Shown here piece after piece: positions 28,201 to 37,161 of a stretch of 64,000 bases of DNA. A program made the position numbers and the translations under genes. The stretch's first letter is position 1, and each line of letters begins with the position of its first letter. Location of the stretch: the NCBI RefSeq assembly GCF_000723405.1, contig NZ_CCAE010000014.1, forward strand, positions 1-64,000, in the 5' to 3' direction. The notes below the pieces were generated by a model. It ran no database searches, was not told the DNA's origin, and saw nothing but the letters and a program-made list of their open reading frames with translations. The DNA is from Hydrogenophaga intermedia (GTDB taxonomy: Bacteria; Pseudomonadota; Gammaproteobacteria; Burkholderiales; Burkholderiaceae_C).

Positions 28201-31200
28201 CTGCGCCAGCAATTGCTGGCCGAGGCGGGGCAACTCTTCATTGCCGACGGCATGGCCGGCGAGAACGAGCAGTTCAAGCTGCTGATGGAGAACGCCGTCG
28301 CCGCCAAGGACGACCTGCAGCTGCGCGTGGGCGTGGCGCTCACCAAAGAGCAGATCGCCAACCTGCAGAAAGACATCGTCTGGATGGTGGAGACCGAGGT
28401 CAACGGCAAGAAGGCGCTGGTGCCCCAGCTCTACCTGTCGGACGCGACCAAAGCCAAGCTGGCCGAGGGCGCGCGCTTCGTTGCCAGCAACATCAACGTC
28501 AAGACCGAGGGCGCGATCAGCAACAGCGGCGCCTTCGTCGCGAGCAACAACATCGACCTCAAGGCCGGCACCACCTTCACCAACAGCCAGGGCACGCTGG
28601 TGGCGGCCAATGGCCTGAGCATCGAGGCCACCGGCGACATCCTCAACCAGAGCGGCACCATCAGCGGGGGCAACGTGACGCTGACCTCGACCGAGGGCTC
28701 CATCGTCAACGAGACCCTGAAGCGCGACGTGGCCTTCGGCGACGCGGGCGAGGTCACCTACCTCGGCAACACGGCCAGCATCCAGTCCACGGGCAAGCTG
28801 ACCCTGGACGCGAAGCAGGACATCGTCTCGCGCGGCGGCGACATCACCGCCGGTGGCGACGCCACGCTGAAGGCCGGCAACGACATCACCCTGACCGCCA
28901 TCGAGCGCAAGACCTTCACCAGCGAGTACAGCAGCTCCGGCGCGGACGGCCACAGCACCACGACGATCACCAACACCAACTCCACGCGCCAAGTGGGCTC
29001 CGGCCTGACCGTGGGCGGCAACCTCGACGCCACGGCCGCGCGCGACATCAACGTCGAGGCGAGTTCCGTGGACGTGGCGGGCAACGGCCGCCTCGACGCG
29101 GGCCGCGACATCAATGTCACCGCCCTGGCCGAACAGACCGACACCACGACCACCACCGCCACGCGCAGCTGGAACAGCAACTACGAGCAGGACACCGAGG
29201 TGAAGCGCACCACGGGCGCGGCCAGCTCACTCAACTTCGGCGGCAACCTGGCCATCTCGTCGGGCAACGACACCAACATCAAGGGCTCGCAGATCGCCGT
29301 CGGCGGCGACCTGAACGTGGAGAAGATCGGCGGCGACCTCAACGTCACGACCTTCGAAGAGAAGACCACCGTTTCCCAGACCACCAAGACCAGCAGCTTC
29401 TTTGGCGGCGAGGCCAAGGCCGAGGCCGGCAAGAACATCACCGAGAGCAAGGCCACGGCCAGCGCCACGCTGTACAGCTCGTCCAAGGAAACGGTCGACA
29501 TCGACTCCACCACGCACCTGCGCTCGGGCATCGCGGTGGGCGGCAACCTCAATGCGGGCGGCGACGCAATCAAGGGCGACGTCAACATCACCGGTTCGAA
29601 CATCGCCACCGGTGGCGACCTGAACCTGGCGGCCGGCGGCAACATCAACATCCTGGCCGCCGAGGACAAGACGACCGTCAACCAGACCAGTGAGAGCTTC
29701 TCGCTCAACGTAAGCACCTCGGCCTCCATCGATGGCGCCGAGGCAGGCATCGGCGCGCAGTACGACGAGTCCAGCGGCTCGGCCACGCAGACCACGGCCC
29801 AGGTGTCCGGCCTGAGCGCGGGCGGCAACATCGACATCAACGCGGGTGGCGACTTCACCGAGCAGGGCACGCAGGTGGCCGCCGGTGGCGACATCAAAGT
29901 GGAGGCCGACAGCATCACCAGCCTGGCCGCGCAGAACACCTACACCGAAACCGGCGAGTCGCTCTCGGTGAGCGTGGGCATCGGCGTGAAGGCCGAGACC
30001 GGGCTGGGCGGCGTGGTGGGTGCCTTCGTCGACGACAAGACCAACAAGGCCGGTTTCGACATGGCCGCCGCGAGCGAAGGCCTCAACGGCCTGGACGTGC
30101 CGGACGCCGGCTCGGTGAAGGCCGAGCTGAGCGTGTCGGTGAGCAAGACCAAGACCAGCGCCAGCGGCAACGACGCGGTGGCCTCCGGTTTCACCAGCGG
30201 CGGCAACACCAGCTTCAAGGCGCGCGAGGGCGATGCCACCTTCCACGGCACCAACGTGGAGGCGGGTGGCTCCATCGACGTGAGCGCCGACAAGGGCAGC
30301 GTGAAGATCCTCACCGCCGACAGCGCCAGCCAATCGAGCAAGAGCACGACGGATGCCAGCGTGACCATCGGTGTCTCGGCCGACGGCACCTTCTCGGGCT
30401 CCGGCTCGGGCAGCGAGAAGACCGAGTCGTCCAGCAGCACCACGCAGCAGGCCGCCAGCTTCAAGGCCGGCAAGGACATGAACATCACCGCCAAGGACGA
30501 CGTGACCCTGGTGGGCACGAACCTCGAGGCCGGCGGCACCGCGAGCATCGAGGCCAAGGAGGGCAAGATCGACTTCCTTGCCGCGCGCGACACCAGCAGC
30601 GCCAGCAGCGACGAGATGAACGCCAACGCCAGCTTCTCGGCCAACGTCACGGGCAAGGAAGGCAGCGTGGGCGGTGGCGGCGGCGAGCTGTCCACGCGCG
30701 AGTCGAGTTCCACGGGCAAGGCCGGCTCACTGAGCGCGGGCAACATCGTGCTCAAGTCCAAGGGCGACATCACCCTGGAAGGCACGAACGTGGCGGCGGC
30801 CGACAGCGCCACCATCCAGACCGAAGGCAAGCTCGACTTCAAGGCGGTGGAGAGCACCTACAGCCGCACCGCGCAAGGCCAGTCGGGCCAGGTGGACCTG
30901 GAGGCCGGCGCCACCGGTGGCGGCGCCAAGGTGGCCGGCTCGCGCACGGACGAGAACGAGCAAGGCACCACCCGTACCGGTGGCTCGCTGTCGGCGAAGA
31001 ACCTCACCATCAACGCCGGCAACGGTGCGCGCCTGGAGGGCACGCAGGTCGACGTGACGGAGAACGCCAGCATCGACACCGGCAAAGGCTCGCTGGTGAT
31101 CGAGTCGGCCGTGAGCACCTACACCAAGACCGTGGACAACACCGCGGTGGAGGTGGGTGCCAAGGGCAACGCCAAGCAAGGCAGCGGCCAGGGCAGCTTC

Positions 31201-33975
31201 AAGATGGAAGGCGCCTACGAAGACACCAACCAGGTGAAGAACCAGAACGCCACGCTCAACATCGGTGGCAAGGCCGACATCAAGGCTGCGGGCGGCATCC
31301 AGATCGCCGGCGCCAACATCGAGAACGTGGGCAGTGTCATCAAGGCCGGCGAGACCAACCTGAACGGCGCCAGCGTCGGCATCGAGCAGCGCCAGGACGT
31401 GGACCAATCCACCAAGTCCAACGTGGGCGTGAGCGTGGGTGTCATCGTGCCCGGCAAGAAGACCCGCAAGGAAGTGAGCGACACGGTGCAGAAGGTGCGC
31501 GACAGCGACGCCGCCAACACCCTGAAGAACAAGGTGGGCAACGCCACGACGGCGATCTCCAACGCGGCCGATTCGGCGAAGACGAAGCTGGCCAACGTGG
31601 GCAGCGACGCCGCCACCAAGGCCAAGGCCGACAGCGACCTGGCCCAGCGCGTGCAGGACCGCAAGGACACCAACACCGCCACCAAGCTGACGAACAACAC
31701 CGCGCAGGCCGACCGCAACGCCACGCGCAAGAACGCCGACAAGCGCCGCGACGCCATCAAGGCCGAGCACGACCAGCGCGTGGCGAAGGCGCAGACCCAG
31801 CTCGACGCGGCGAAGGCCGGCTCCGCCAAGGCCGCCGACAAGAGCAAGGCCGATGCCCAGAAGGTGGCGGACAAGGCCAAGGCCGACGCCCAGAAAGTGG
31901 CCGACAAGAGCAAGGCCGACGCCCAGAAGGTGGCCGACAAGGCCAAGGCCGACGCGTTGAAGACGGCCGAACAAGGCAAGGCGGACGCGAAGAAGACCGC
32001 CGACCAGGACGTGGCCAAGGCCGAGGCCAAGCGCGACACGGACGAAGCGAAGGCGAAGAAGGACCGCGAGGAGGATCAGGGCGTCGTCGACGCGAAGAAC
32101 GATCAGAAGAAGGCCTTGGAGGACCGCAAGGCGATCGACATCGCCAAGGCGGCCGAGGACGCGGCGCACAAGAAAGCCATCGCCCAACTCGACGCCGATG
32201 AGCGCACCGCGAAGGAAAAGGCCGACCGTGACGCCGCCCGCGAACAGCAGGCCATCCAACGCGACGACAGCCTGAGCGGCACACAGAAGGCCGACAAGCT
32301 CAAGCAGGTGGCCGACCAGCAGGCCGAGGCGCGCGAGCAGGCCGCGAAGGACCATGCCGCCGCGGTCGAGGCCAAACAGAAGGCGCGCGACGACATCGAG
32401 AAACAGGCCGCCATCGACGCCATCGATCCGAGCGCGACGGACGCCGAGAAGACGGCGCAGCGCAAGGCCATCGACGACCGCTTCAAACAGCGCGAGACCG
32501 CTCGCGACGACGCGAAGAAGGCCATGGAAGCGAAGGCCGGCGAGGACAGGCAGGCCGCCCAGGCCGTGGCCAAGGCCGACCACGACCAGCGCAAGGCCCG
32601 GGCCGACGCCGACGCCAAGCTCCAGCAGGACAAGGACAACGTGGCGGCACAGCGCCAGACCGCCGACGACCAGGCGGACCGCGACTACCTGAAGAAGACG
32701 CGCGACATCCAGGACAAGCTCGCGCAGGACAGCGTGGGCAAGACCGACGCCGAGAAAGCCACGCTGCAGGAACAGGCCGACAAGGACAAGGCGCAGGCCA
32801 AGGCCGACATGGAGACGGCCAAGCGCGATAGCCAGCTCAAGGCCGACACCGACCTGGCGACGTTCCAGCGCGAGGCCGACGCCAAGCGGGTGAAAGCCGA
32901 TGCCGAGCGCGCCAAGGCCGAGGCCGAGCGCACACACGACCAGGAGCTGGCCGATCTGAACAAGCTCAACCCGCGGCCCGCGGACTACACCGAGCGCGTG
33001 CAAGCCATTGACCAGCGCCTGACCGACGCAAAGGACAAGGCCGACAAGCGCGTGCTGGCGCAGGAGAAGGACTTCGCGGCGACCGAGGCCGAGCGCAAGG
33101 CCCAGGCCGAGCGCACCAAGCGCGACGCCGACATCGACGCCGATGCCACGCTCACCGCGAAGCAGAAGGAGCAGAAGAAGGCCGAGAGCGAGAAGACCTT
33201 CCTGGCCGAGCAGAAGACGGCGCAGGCGGAGCACGACACCGCGAAGAAGGACATGGCCGCGCTGTTGTCGCCCGCCGAGAAGGCCGCAGCCGACGCGGCG
33301 GCGGCCAAGGCCGAGAAGCAGGGCGATCGCGTGAAGAACCCGTACGCGCTCAGCGCGCGCCTCAAACCCCACCTGACGAAGGCGCGCCGCTGGAAAGAGG
33401 TGGTGACCTCCTTCGGCATGGACGTGGACCGCAGGGCGGCGCCGGTGGAAGAAGAAGAGGCCGAGGCCGCCACCACCGTGGACCTGCTGGCCCTGGCGCG
33501 CCAGTTCCAGGCCGGCGAACAACCGCTGGCAATGCAACTGCTGCGTGAGCCCGCGGTGCAGGACGCGGCCGCCGTCACGGCCGCCGTGGACTCGCTGCGC
33601 GAGGAAGCGCGCGACGGTCTGCTCAAGGCGCTTCGGTTGGAGATGACGGGCAAGGAGTTGGGCGTGCTCACCGTGGCGCAGCAGCGCGAAGCCCTGGGCG
33701 ACCTGGGCATCGAACTGCCCGCGAACCTGCCCTCGACCGAGGTCACGAAGCGCTTCAACGCCTACCTGGACGACAGCGTGGCCGCCCTGCAGCCGGATGC
33801 GGCGCAGAAGGCGGAGATCCTGAAGGCCCTGGGCAAGGACGTGAAGCCCGAGAAGGTGGAGGAGGCCTATACCAAGCTGCTGTCCGACGGAGCGGAGAAG
33901 GCGCGAGAGCGCGCCGCGAAGATGGGGCTGTCCACTGCGCAGGCGGATGCCCTGGCACAGCAGTTCCAGCCGTGA
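25297..33975 (+). CDS. FhaB-like TpsA exoprotein/adhesin with long helical C-terminus
   Basis: A 2892-residue exported protein. The signal peptide is residues 1-31. The TPS secretion domain (~32-290) has GLSHNQFSSFNV, NPNL, and NPNGITCDGC (142-151, C148/C151). Residues ~290-2050 are filamentous-haemagglutinin beta-helix repeats (GGNLD..., GGDI...) with an insert (~690-900) carrying C712, C728, C816 and C825. Residues ~2060-2682 are very rich in K, A, D, E and Q with no Cys or aromatic core, and include 11-residue repeats ADK(S/A)KADAQKV from residue 2180. A separate C-terminal domain (~2683-2892) is unknown. No VENN motif, toxin domain or immunity gene is seen, so an adhesin is likelier than a CDI toxin. 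GGGGAG precedes the ATG. Confidence 0.93.
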   Translation: MKTIAMKATLKAAFTGAALGMIPVVQVTHAQQQVVDPTAAAGKQSTMAQSLNGTPVQNIAAPNASGLSHNQFSSFNVGTPGLVINNSAVNAVSQIGGAVVANPNLAGGQARLILNEVTSGNRSLLQGAQELLGGRAAYILANPNGITCDGCGFINFPRATLTTGAPQFNNGALTGFGVSGGDVLVGPGGLNATGADFFDIITRSAVLNGQVNARDLSFRLGSNDVDYATLATTARAAGDVPVFSLDSSALGGMYAGRISLIGTEAGVGVRLLGNVAASVSDIDLDVNGQITLKDNVVGAQRNLNIRSTQVASVAGNEIELLNAQVSAGGQVNVQGGDVRLDGGKTVAGTDLAISGRTLESIGGQREAGQNLNLTGSGAITVTGGTVQANRGLAVNGSSLTLNNATLMGEADGVDPTAGSTSVTVGGALDINNSSLFSGNTLNVSAASVDVDAASHANGTKGLRGKGAVGITTAALTNAGLVASDAGLTINGSGTTVTNTGKLFGATGLNITATNLTNRSVVESGAAMTLNVASISNDAANALAEIYAIGNLNITGNNTLSNQSSAAHVAKIVSRDGKLDIDSRSGAVGTQSVQNNGGLLFGGNGVDVEVSREFVNRKSAGRKGYVFANNGDVLIGGINQAAVTAAPQDITVSNIDSDIEARVGNITINASRLYNTTDAAAPTVADGNWTRHYGWFDHDDNPATPSIEAFSNCGTYDDHFDKDVTGKICAVWYDTRSQYLVNPDTSPRSRIIAGNNFNAWIESEALNYISLISAGNNIDIQGTGSFENRAIELRHDRNTLMYRYENGGTSSNPAGECYTDGVFNRCFMEDGLHKKKRFADISPGTLSTYTVGMASTVQARGTININLARVGNHNSGDNGERTGGGFVAPAGTGQTSGNPGGAPGSGIGSLTGSPFFVPSSDPASPFLFETDPRLMSLEGLYGSDLFLKSLGLDPTDYLRVGDPYFEQQLLRQQLLAEAGQLFIADGMAGENEQFKLLMENAVAAKDDLQLRVGVALTKEQIANLQKDIVWMVETEVNGKKALVPQLYLSDATKAKLAEGARFVASNINVKTEGAISNSGAFVASNNIDLKAGTTFTNSQGTLVAANGLSIEATGDILNQSGTISGGNVTLTSTEGSIVNETLKRDVAFGDAGEVTYLGNTASIQSTGKLTLDAKQDIVSRGGDITAGGDATLKAGNDITLTAIERKTFTSEYSSSGADGHSTTTITNTNSTRQVGSGLTVGGNLDATAARDINVEASSVDVAGNGRLDAGRDINVTALAEQTDTTTTTATRSWNSNYEQDTEVKRTTGAASSLNFGGNLAISSGNDTNIKGSQIAVGGDLNVEKIGGDLNVTTFEEKTTVSQTTKTSSFFGGEAKAEAGKNITESKATASATLYSSSKETVDIDSTTHLRSGIAVGGNLNAGGDAIKGDVNITGSNIATGGDLNLAAGGNINILAAEDKTTVNQTSESFSLNVSTSASIDGAEAGIGAQYDESSGSATQTTAQVSGLSAGGNIDINAGGDFTEQGTQVAAGGDIKVEADSITSLAAQNTYTETGESLSVSVGIGVKAETGLGGVVGAFVDDKTNKAGFDMAAASEGLNGLDVPDAGSVKAELSVSVSKTKTSASGNDAVASGFTSGGNTSFKAREGDATFHGTNVEAGGSIDVSADKGSVKILTADSASQSSKSTTDASVTIGVSADGTFSGSGSGSEKTESSSSTTQQAASFKAGKDMNITAKDDVTLVGTNLEAGGTASIEAKEGKIDFLAARDTSSASSDEMNANASFSANVTGKEGSVGGGGGELSTRESSSTGKAGSLSAGNIVLKSKGDITLEGTNVAAADSATIQTEGKLDFKAVESTYSRTAQGQSGQVDLEAGATGGGAKVAGSRTDENEQGTTRTGGSLSAKNLTINAGNGARLEGTQVDVTENASIDTGKGSLVIESAVSTYTKTVDNTAVEVGAKGNAKQGSGQGSFKMEGAYEDTNQVKNQNATLNIGGKADIKAAGGIQIAGANIENVGSVIKAGETNLNGASVGIEQRQDVDQSTKSNVGVSVGVIVPGKKTRKEVSDTVQKVRDSDAANTLKNKVGNATTAISNAADSAKTKLANVGSDAATKAKADSDLAQRVQDRKDTNTATKLTNNTAQADRNATRKNADKRRDAIKAEHDQRVAKAQTQLDAAKAGSAKAADKSKADAQKVADKAKADAQKVADKSKADAQKVADKAKADALKTAEQGKADAKKTADQDVAKAEAKRDTDEAKAKKDREEDQGVVDAKNDQKKALEDRKAIDIAKAAEDAAHKKAIAQLDADERTAKEKADRDAAREQQAIQRDDSLSGTQKADKLKQVADQQAEAREQAAKDHAAAVEAKQKARDDIEKQAAIDAIDPSATDAEKTAQRKAIDDRFKQRETARDDAKKAMEAKAGEDRQAAQAVAKADHDQRKARADADAKLQQDKDNVAAQRQTADDQADRDYLKKTRDIQDKLAQDSVGKTDAEKATLQEQADKDKAQAKADMETAKRDSQLKADTDLATFQREADAKRVKADAERAKAEAERTHDQELADLNKLNPRPADYTERVQAIDQRLTDAKDKADKRVLAQEKDFAATEAERKAQAERTKRDADIDADATLTAKQKEQKKAESEKTFLAEQKTAQAEHDTAKKDMAALLSPAEKAAADAAAAKAEKQGDRVKNPYALSARLKPHLTKARRWKEVVTSFGMDVDRRAAPVEEEEAEAATTVDLLALARQFQAGEQPLAMQLLREPAVQDAAAVTAAVDSLREEARDGLLKALRLEMTGKELGVLTVAQQREALGDLGIELPANLPSTEVTKRFNAYLDDSVAALQPDAAQKAEILKALGKDVKPEKVEEAYTKLLSDGAEKARERAAKMGLSTAQADALAQQFQP
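31834..31977 (+). repeat. 33-bp tandem repeats encoding 11-residue helical units
   Basis: Within the TpsA gene, four close copies and one or two decayed ones of a 33-bp unit encode ADK(S/A)KADAQKV, then ADKAKADALKT and AEQGKADAKKT. The hendecad spacing suits a long, slightly right-handed coiled coil or single alpha-helix. The high DNA identity of copies 1-3 suggests recent tandem growth. Confidence 0.85.
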
Positions 33976-33993
33976 TGCACCAGCGGCTGGCGC

Positions 33994-34018
33994 AGGCCGG
34001 CCGTGAGCCCCCCGGCCT
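33994..34018. terminator. Possible bidirectional hairpin between tpsA and luxR-type gene
   Basis: AGGCCGG and CCGGCCT form a perfect 7-bp stem around an 11-base loop, in the short gap between the convergent tpsA and LuxR-type genes and touching the stop codon of the latter. There is no T run on either side, so a terminator role is weakly supported. Confidence 0.25.
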
Positions 34019-34755
34019 CACAGCCGGTCGACCACCCGCGCCAGCGCCGCGCGCCGGTGCACGCCCAGCTTCTCGAACACGCGCTGCAGGTAGGTGCGCA
34101 CGCTGGGCAGGCCAATGCCCAGCTCGCGCGCGATCTCCTTGTCGGTGAGGCCCTGGCCCACGCAGCGCGCCACAGCGGTCTCGCGCGGGCTCAGCAGGGC
34201 CAGCGCGGCCTCGCTCACCACGGGGTCCGGCCGGCGTGCGTGGCGCGCGCGGCGCAGCGCGGCGGAGAAGGCGGGCTCAATGAACTGCAGCAGCTCGCGC
34301 TCGTGCGCGCCGAACTCGCGGCCCTGGCGGCCACGCCAGATGCGCAGGTCGCCCAGGGCGCGGGCTCCGTCGAAGGCGTGCAGGTTGATGCCCCAGTGCA
34401 GGCCGTCGCGCGCGAGGAAGTCGTTGAAGAACTCGCAGCGCAGCAGCTCGGCGCGCGGCATCACCTCGCTCACCAGCGTGGCCTGGCGGCGCTGCTGCAG
34501 GTGGAAGGTGATGGGGTCGCGGAACTGGTACCAGGCCTCGTAGCGGCCCAGGTTGGCCGGGTCCATGTTGATGGCCAGGCCGTGCTCGAAGCGGCCCGAG
34601 GCTTCGTCCCACACGTAGGAAGCGAAGTGGTCGGCGCGGAACAGGCGCAGCAACTGCTCGCCCAGGCGCGCGCGGATGTCGCGCTCGTTCAGGTCCTGCG
34701 CGAGCAGGGCGAAGCAGGCGGCGAGCTGGCCTTGTTCGGCGGGCGACAGGTGCAT
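34018..34755 (-). CDS. LuxR-family transcriptional regulator
   Basis: A 245-residue regulator with an N-terminal ~170-residue domain of unknown ligand (YVWDEASGRFEHGLAINMDP...FEFGAHERELL-like pattern) and a C-terminal LuxR helix-turn-helix (LSPRETAVARCVGQGLTDKEIARELG, residues ~185-243). No receiver domain is present, so it is not a classical two-component regulator. The ATG at 34755 is preferred; the longer upstream frame gives a Pro-rich, unconserved 48 residues. It is divergent from an amidase lipoprotein gene (217-bp gap) and may control it. Confidence 0.85.
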   Translation of the reverse strand: MHLSPAEQGQLAACFALLAQDLNERDIRARLGEQLLRLFRADHFASYVWDEASGRFEHGLAINMDPANLGRYEAWYQFRDPITFHLQQRRQATLVSEVMPRAELLRCEFFNDFLARDGLHWGINLHAFDGARALGDLRIWRGRQGREFGAHERELLQFIEPAFSAALRRARHARRPDPVVSEAALALLSPRETAVARCVGQGLTDKEIARELGIGLPSVRTYLQRVFEKLGVHRRAALARVVDRL

Positions 34756-34972
34756 GGTGATGGGCGGTGGCGTGGCGCGAACGTAGCGCGTGGGGCAGGG
34801 CGGGTCAATCGGGGCAAGTGAGGGGGCGGCCACGGGTGCAGGCGCAAGCCCCGGTGGGGGGCGGTGCAAGTGCCATGCCGGGCGAGGGTGTGTCATCAAT
34901 CCTCAGGACAGACGGCGGGGCCGCGCGGGCGCACAGTCGGCGGCCATGTCGTCCATTTCCGGAGCCTTTGCC

Positions 34973-36475
34973 ATGCGCCGCTTTCCGCTCTTGTCCTCAC
35001 TGCCCCTGGCCGCCGCGCTCGCCGGCTGTGCCAGCACCGGAGGCCCCGTGCCAGACCTCACCACGCTCACCGCCACCGAAGCCGCCGCCGCGGTGTGCAA
35101 TGGCCGAGTGAGCAGCGAAACCCTGACCCGCGCCTACCTGGAGCGCGCGAAGGCGCGCACGGCGCTCAACGCCTTCGTCACGCTCGACGAGGCCGGCGCC
35201 CTGGCGGCGGCGCGCGCGGCCGATGCGCGCCGGGCGAGCGGCGCGCCTTGCCTGCCGTTGCAGGGTGTGCCCATCGTGGTGAAGGACAACATCGAGGCCG
35301 CCGGCCTGCCGACCACGGCGGGCACGCCGGCCTTGAAGAACTTCGTGCCCAAGGCCGACGCGCCCGTGCTGGCGAAGCTGCGCGAGGCCGGCGCCGTGGT
35401 GCTGGGCAAGACCAACATGCACGAACTGGCCTTCGGCATCTCGGGTTTCAACCCGGCGTACAACACCGGCCCTCAGCCGGGCGTGCGCAACGCCTACGAC
35501 CCGTCGAAGATGGCGGGTGGCTCCTCGTCGGGCACGGCGGTGGCCATTGGCAGCCGCATGGCGCCGGCAGGCCTGGGCACTGACACCGGCGGCTCGGTGC
35601 GTTTGCCGTGCGCGCTCAATGGCTGTGCCTCGCTGCGTCCCACCATGGGGCGTTATGCGCAGACGGGCATCGCGCCGATCTCACACACGCGCGACACGGC
35701 GGGGCCGATGGCGGTGTCGATGAACGACGTGGAGCTGATGGACCGCGTGATCGCGGGCGGGCCGGCGGTGGGCGCGGCCGAGTTGCGCGGTGTGCGGCTC
35801 GGCCTGGCGCCCGAGTTCCTGGCCAACCTGGACGCGGACACCAAGGCGGCCTTCGACGCCGCGCTGGCGCGCCTGCGCAGCGCAGGCGTGACGGTGGTGG
35901 ACGTGCCGATGCCCACGCTGATGCAACTGAACGGCATGGTGGGCTTCCCCGTGGCGATGTATGAGGCGCACGACGACATGGTGAAGTACCTGCGCGAGCG
36001 CGGCACGGGGGTGACGCTGCAGCAACTGGTGGCGGGCATTGCCAGCCCGGACGTGAAGGGCACGTATGAGGCCCTGGTGGTGCCGCGCAAGCTGCCCGCG
36101 CCCACGGGGCTGACCGACACCGAGCCGGTGTACCGCGCCGCCATGGCAACGCACCGGCCGGCGCTGGTCAAGCTGTACGCCGACACCTTCGCTCAGCACC
36201 GCATCGACGCGCTGGTCTTCCCCACGGTGCCGCGCGTGGCGGCCGACGCGGGGCCACAGAGCAGCAGTGTGGAGACCTTCGGCCTGTTCATCCAGAACAC
36301 CGACCCGGGGAGCAACGCGGGGCTTCCTGGTGTCCAGGTGCCGGTTGGTCTGGGGGCTTCGTCGCGCTTGCCGGTGGGGTTGGAGCTGGATGGGCCGGCG
36401 GGGAGCGATCGGAGGCTGGTGGCTTTGGGGATGGCGATCGAGAAGCTGGTGGGGAGGGTGCCGGCGGGGCGGTGA
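34973..36475 (+). CDS. Amidase-signature lipoprotein
   Basis: A 500-residue amidase with a lipoprotein signal: LAGC gives C19 as the lipid site, so it acts in the periplasm. The amidase-signature triad is visible: K104 (VVKDN), the cis-Ser in GGSSSGT (184-186) and the nucleophile S208 in [11 protein letters not shown]. It hydrolyses an amide or ester bond; the substrate is unknown. GGAG eight bases before the ATG at 34973 fixes the start, though an in-frame ATG lies nine codons earlier (34946). Divergent from the LuxR-type gene. An exported amidase is less usual than cytoplasmic ones. Confidence 0.88.
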   Translation: MRRFPLLSSLPLAAALAGCASTGGPVPDLTTLTATEAAAAVCNGRVSSETLTRAYLERAKARTALNAFVTLDEAGALAAARAADARRASGAPCLPLQGVPIVVKDNIEAAGLPTTAGTPALKNFVPKADAPVLAKLREAGAVVLGKTNMHELAFGISGFNPAYNTGPQPGVRNAYDPSKMAGGSSSGTAVAIGSRMAPAGLGTDTGGSVRLPCALNGCASLRPTMGRYAQTGIAPISHTRDTAGPMAVSMNDVELMDRVIAGGPAVGAAELRGVRLGLAPEFLANLDADTKAAFDAALARLRSAGVTVVDVPMPTLMQLNGMVGFPVAMYEAHDDMVKYLRERGTGVTLQQLVAGIASPDVKGTYEALVVPRKLPAPTGLTDTEPVYRAAMATHRPALVKLYADTFAQHRIDALVFPTVPRVAADAGPQSSSVETFGLFIQNTDPGSNAGLPGVQVPVGLGASSRLPVGLELDGPAGSDRRLVALGMAIEKLVGRVPAGR

Positions 36476-36509
36476 GTTTCGTGGCCTGGTGCCTGCTTGG
36501 CGAGCCAAC

Positions 36510-37064
36510 TCACCCCGCCATCAAGCGATGAACGAGATCGGGGGTGCTGTGCGCCTGGTACTTCCGCATCAAGCGCGCCCGATGCACCTCCACCGTCCGG
36601 TGGCTGATCGCCAGCAGCTTGCCGATCTGCTTGCTCGTGAGCCCGTCCATGATCAGCGCCGCCACCTCCCGCTCGCGCGCCGTGAGCGAGGCCCGCACCG
36701 GCCGGTGCGAACTCAGGTCCTCGAAGCTCCAGATGCCGGCCGCGTGCGGCGCGGCGCGGTCCACCGCGCGGCCCGTCACGTGGCACCAGAAGGTCTCGCC
36801 CGCCTGCCGCCCGCCCACGCGCTTCATGATGCGGTTGTCCGCATACGTGCCGCTGCGCCCCAACAGCGGCGCCATGCGCGCCCCAAGGCGCTCGTACTCG
36901 TCGGCGCTGGGGTAGAGGATCTGGAAGCTCTGGCCCACCAACTGCTCGCGCGTGGCGCCGAACATCTCGCACAGGGCCTGGTTGCAGTCCACCATGTAGC
37001 GCTCGCGCGAGAGCGCCAGTCCCACGGGCGCCAGGTCGAACGCCAGCCGGTAGTCGATGTCCAT
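36510..37064 (-). CDS. PAS-LuxR transcriptional regulator
   Basis: A 184-residue protein with an N-terminal PAS domain (LAFDLAPVGLALSRERYMVDCNQALCEMFG...) and a C-terminal LuxR helix-turn-helix (LTAREREVAALIMDGLTSKQIGKLLAISHRTVEVHRARL). It is divergent from scoAB, and a perfect 26-bp palindrome lies 20 bp before its start codon, so it is a good candidate to control scoAB and itself. The PAS ligand is unknown. Confidence 0.9.
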   Translation of the reverse strand: MDIDYRLAFDLAPVGLALSRERYMVDCNQALCEMFGATREQLVGQSFQILYPSADEYERLGARMAPLLGRSGTYADNRIMKRVGGRQAGETFWCHVTGRAVDRAAPHAAGIWSFEDLSSHRPVRASLTAREREVAALIMDGLTSKQIGKLLAISHRTVEVHRARLMRKYQAHSTPDLVHRLMAG

Positions 37065-37083
37065 CGTGGTTGCCCTTTACGAA

Positions 37084-37109
37084 ATACTACGTAAGCCGCT
37101 ACGTAGTAT
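37084..37109. promoter_or_regulatory. Perfect 26-bp palindromic operator upstream of scoAB
   Basis: ATACTACGTA-AGCCGC-TACGTAGTAT: 10-bp perfect arms around a 6-bp centre, AT-rich in a GC-rich genome. It lies 20 bp from the PAS-LuxR start and 52 bp from the scoA start in their divergent promoter. The symmetry indicates a dimeric regulator, probably the adjacent PAS-LuxR protein. Confidence 0.7.
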
Positions 37110-37161
37110 CGTTGCGGTTTCCCGCATCCCCAGCAAGCAAGACCTTCCGGAGGCAATCCCC

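Noticed and set aside
31834..31977. CRISPR-like regular repeats
   Set aside because: The 33-bp units are direct, without spacers, and keep the reading frame; they encode helical protein repeats.
30727..33537. A 936-codon frame opposite the 3' part of tpsA, rich in Leu/Gly/Val
   Set aside because: It mirrors the repetitive Lys/Ala/Asp coding of TpsA and has no start signals or recognisable fold.
33346..33975. TpsA C-terminus as a CDI-type toxin
   Set aside because: No VENN or similar junction, no known nuclease or pore motif, and no small immunity gene follows; the next gene is a LuxR-type regulator on the other strand.
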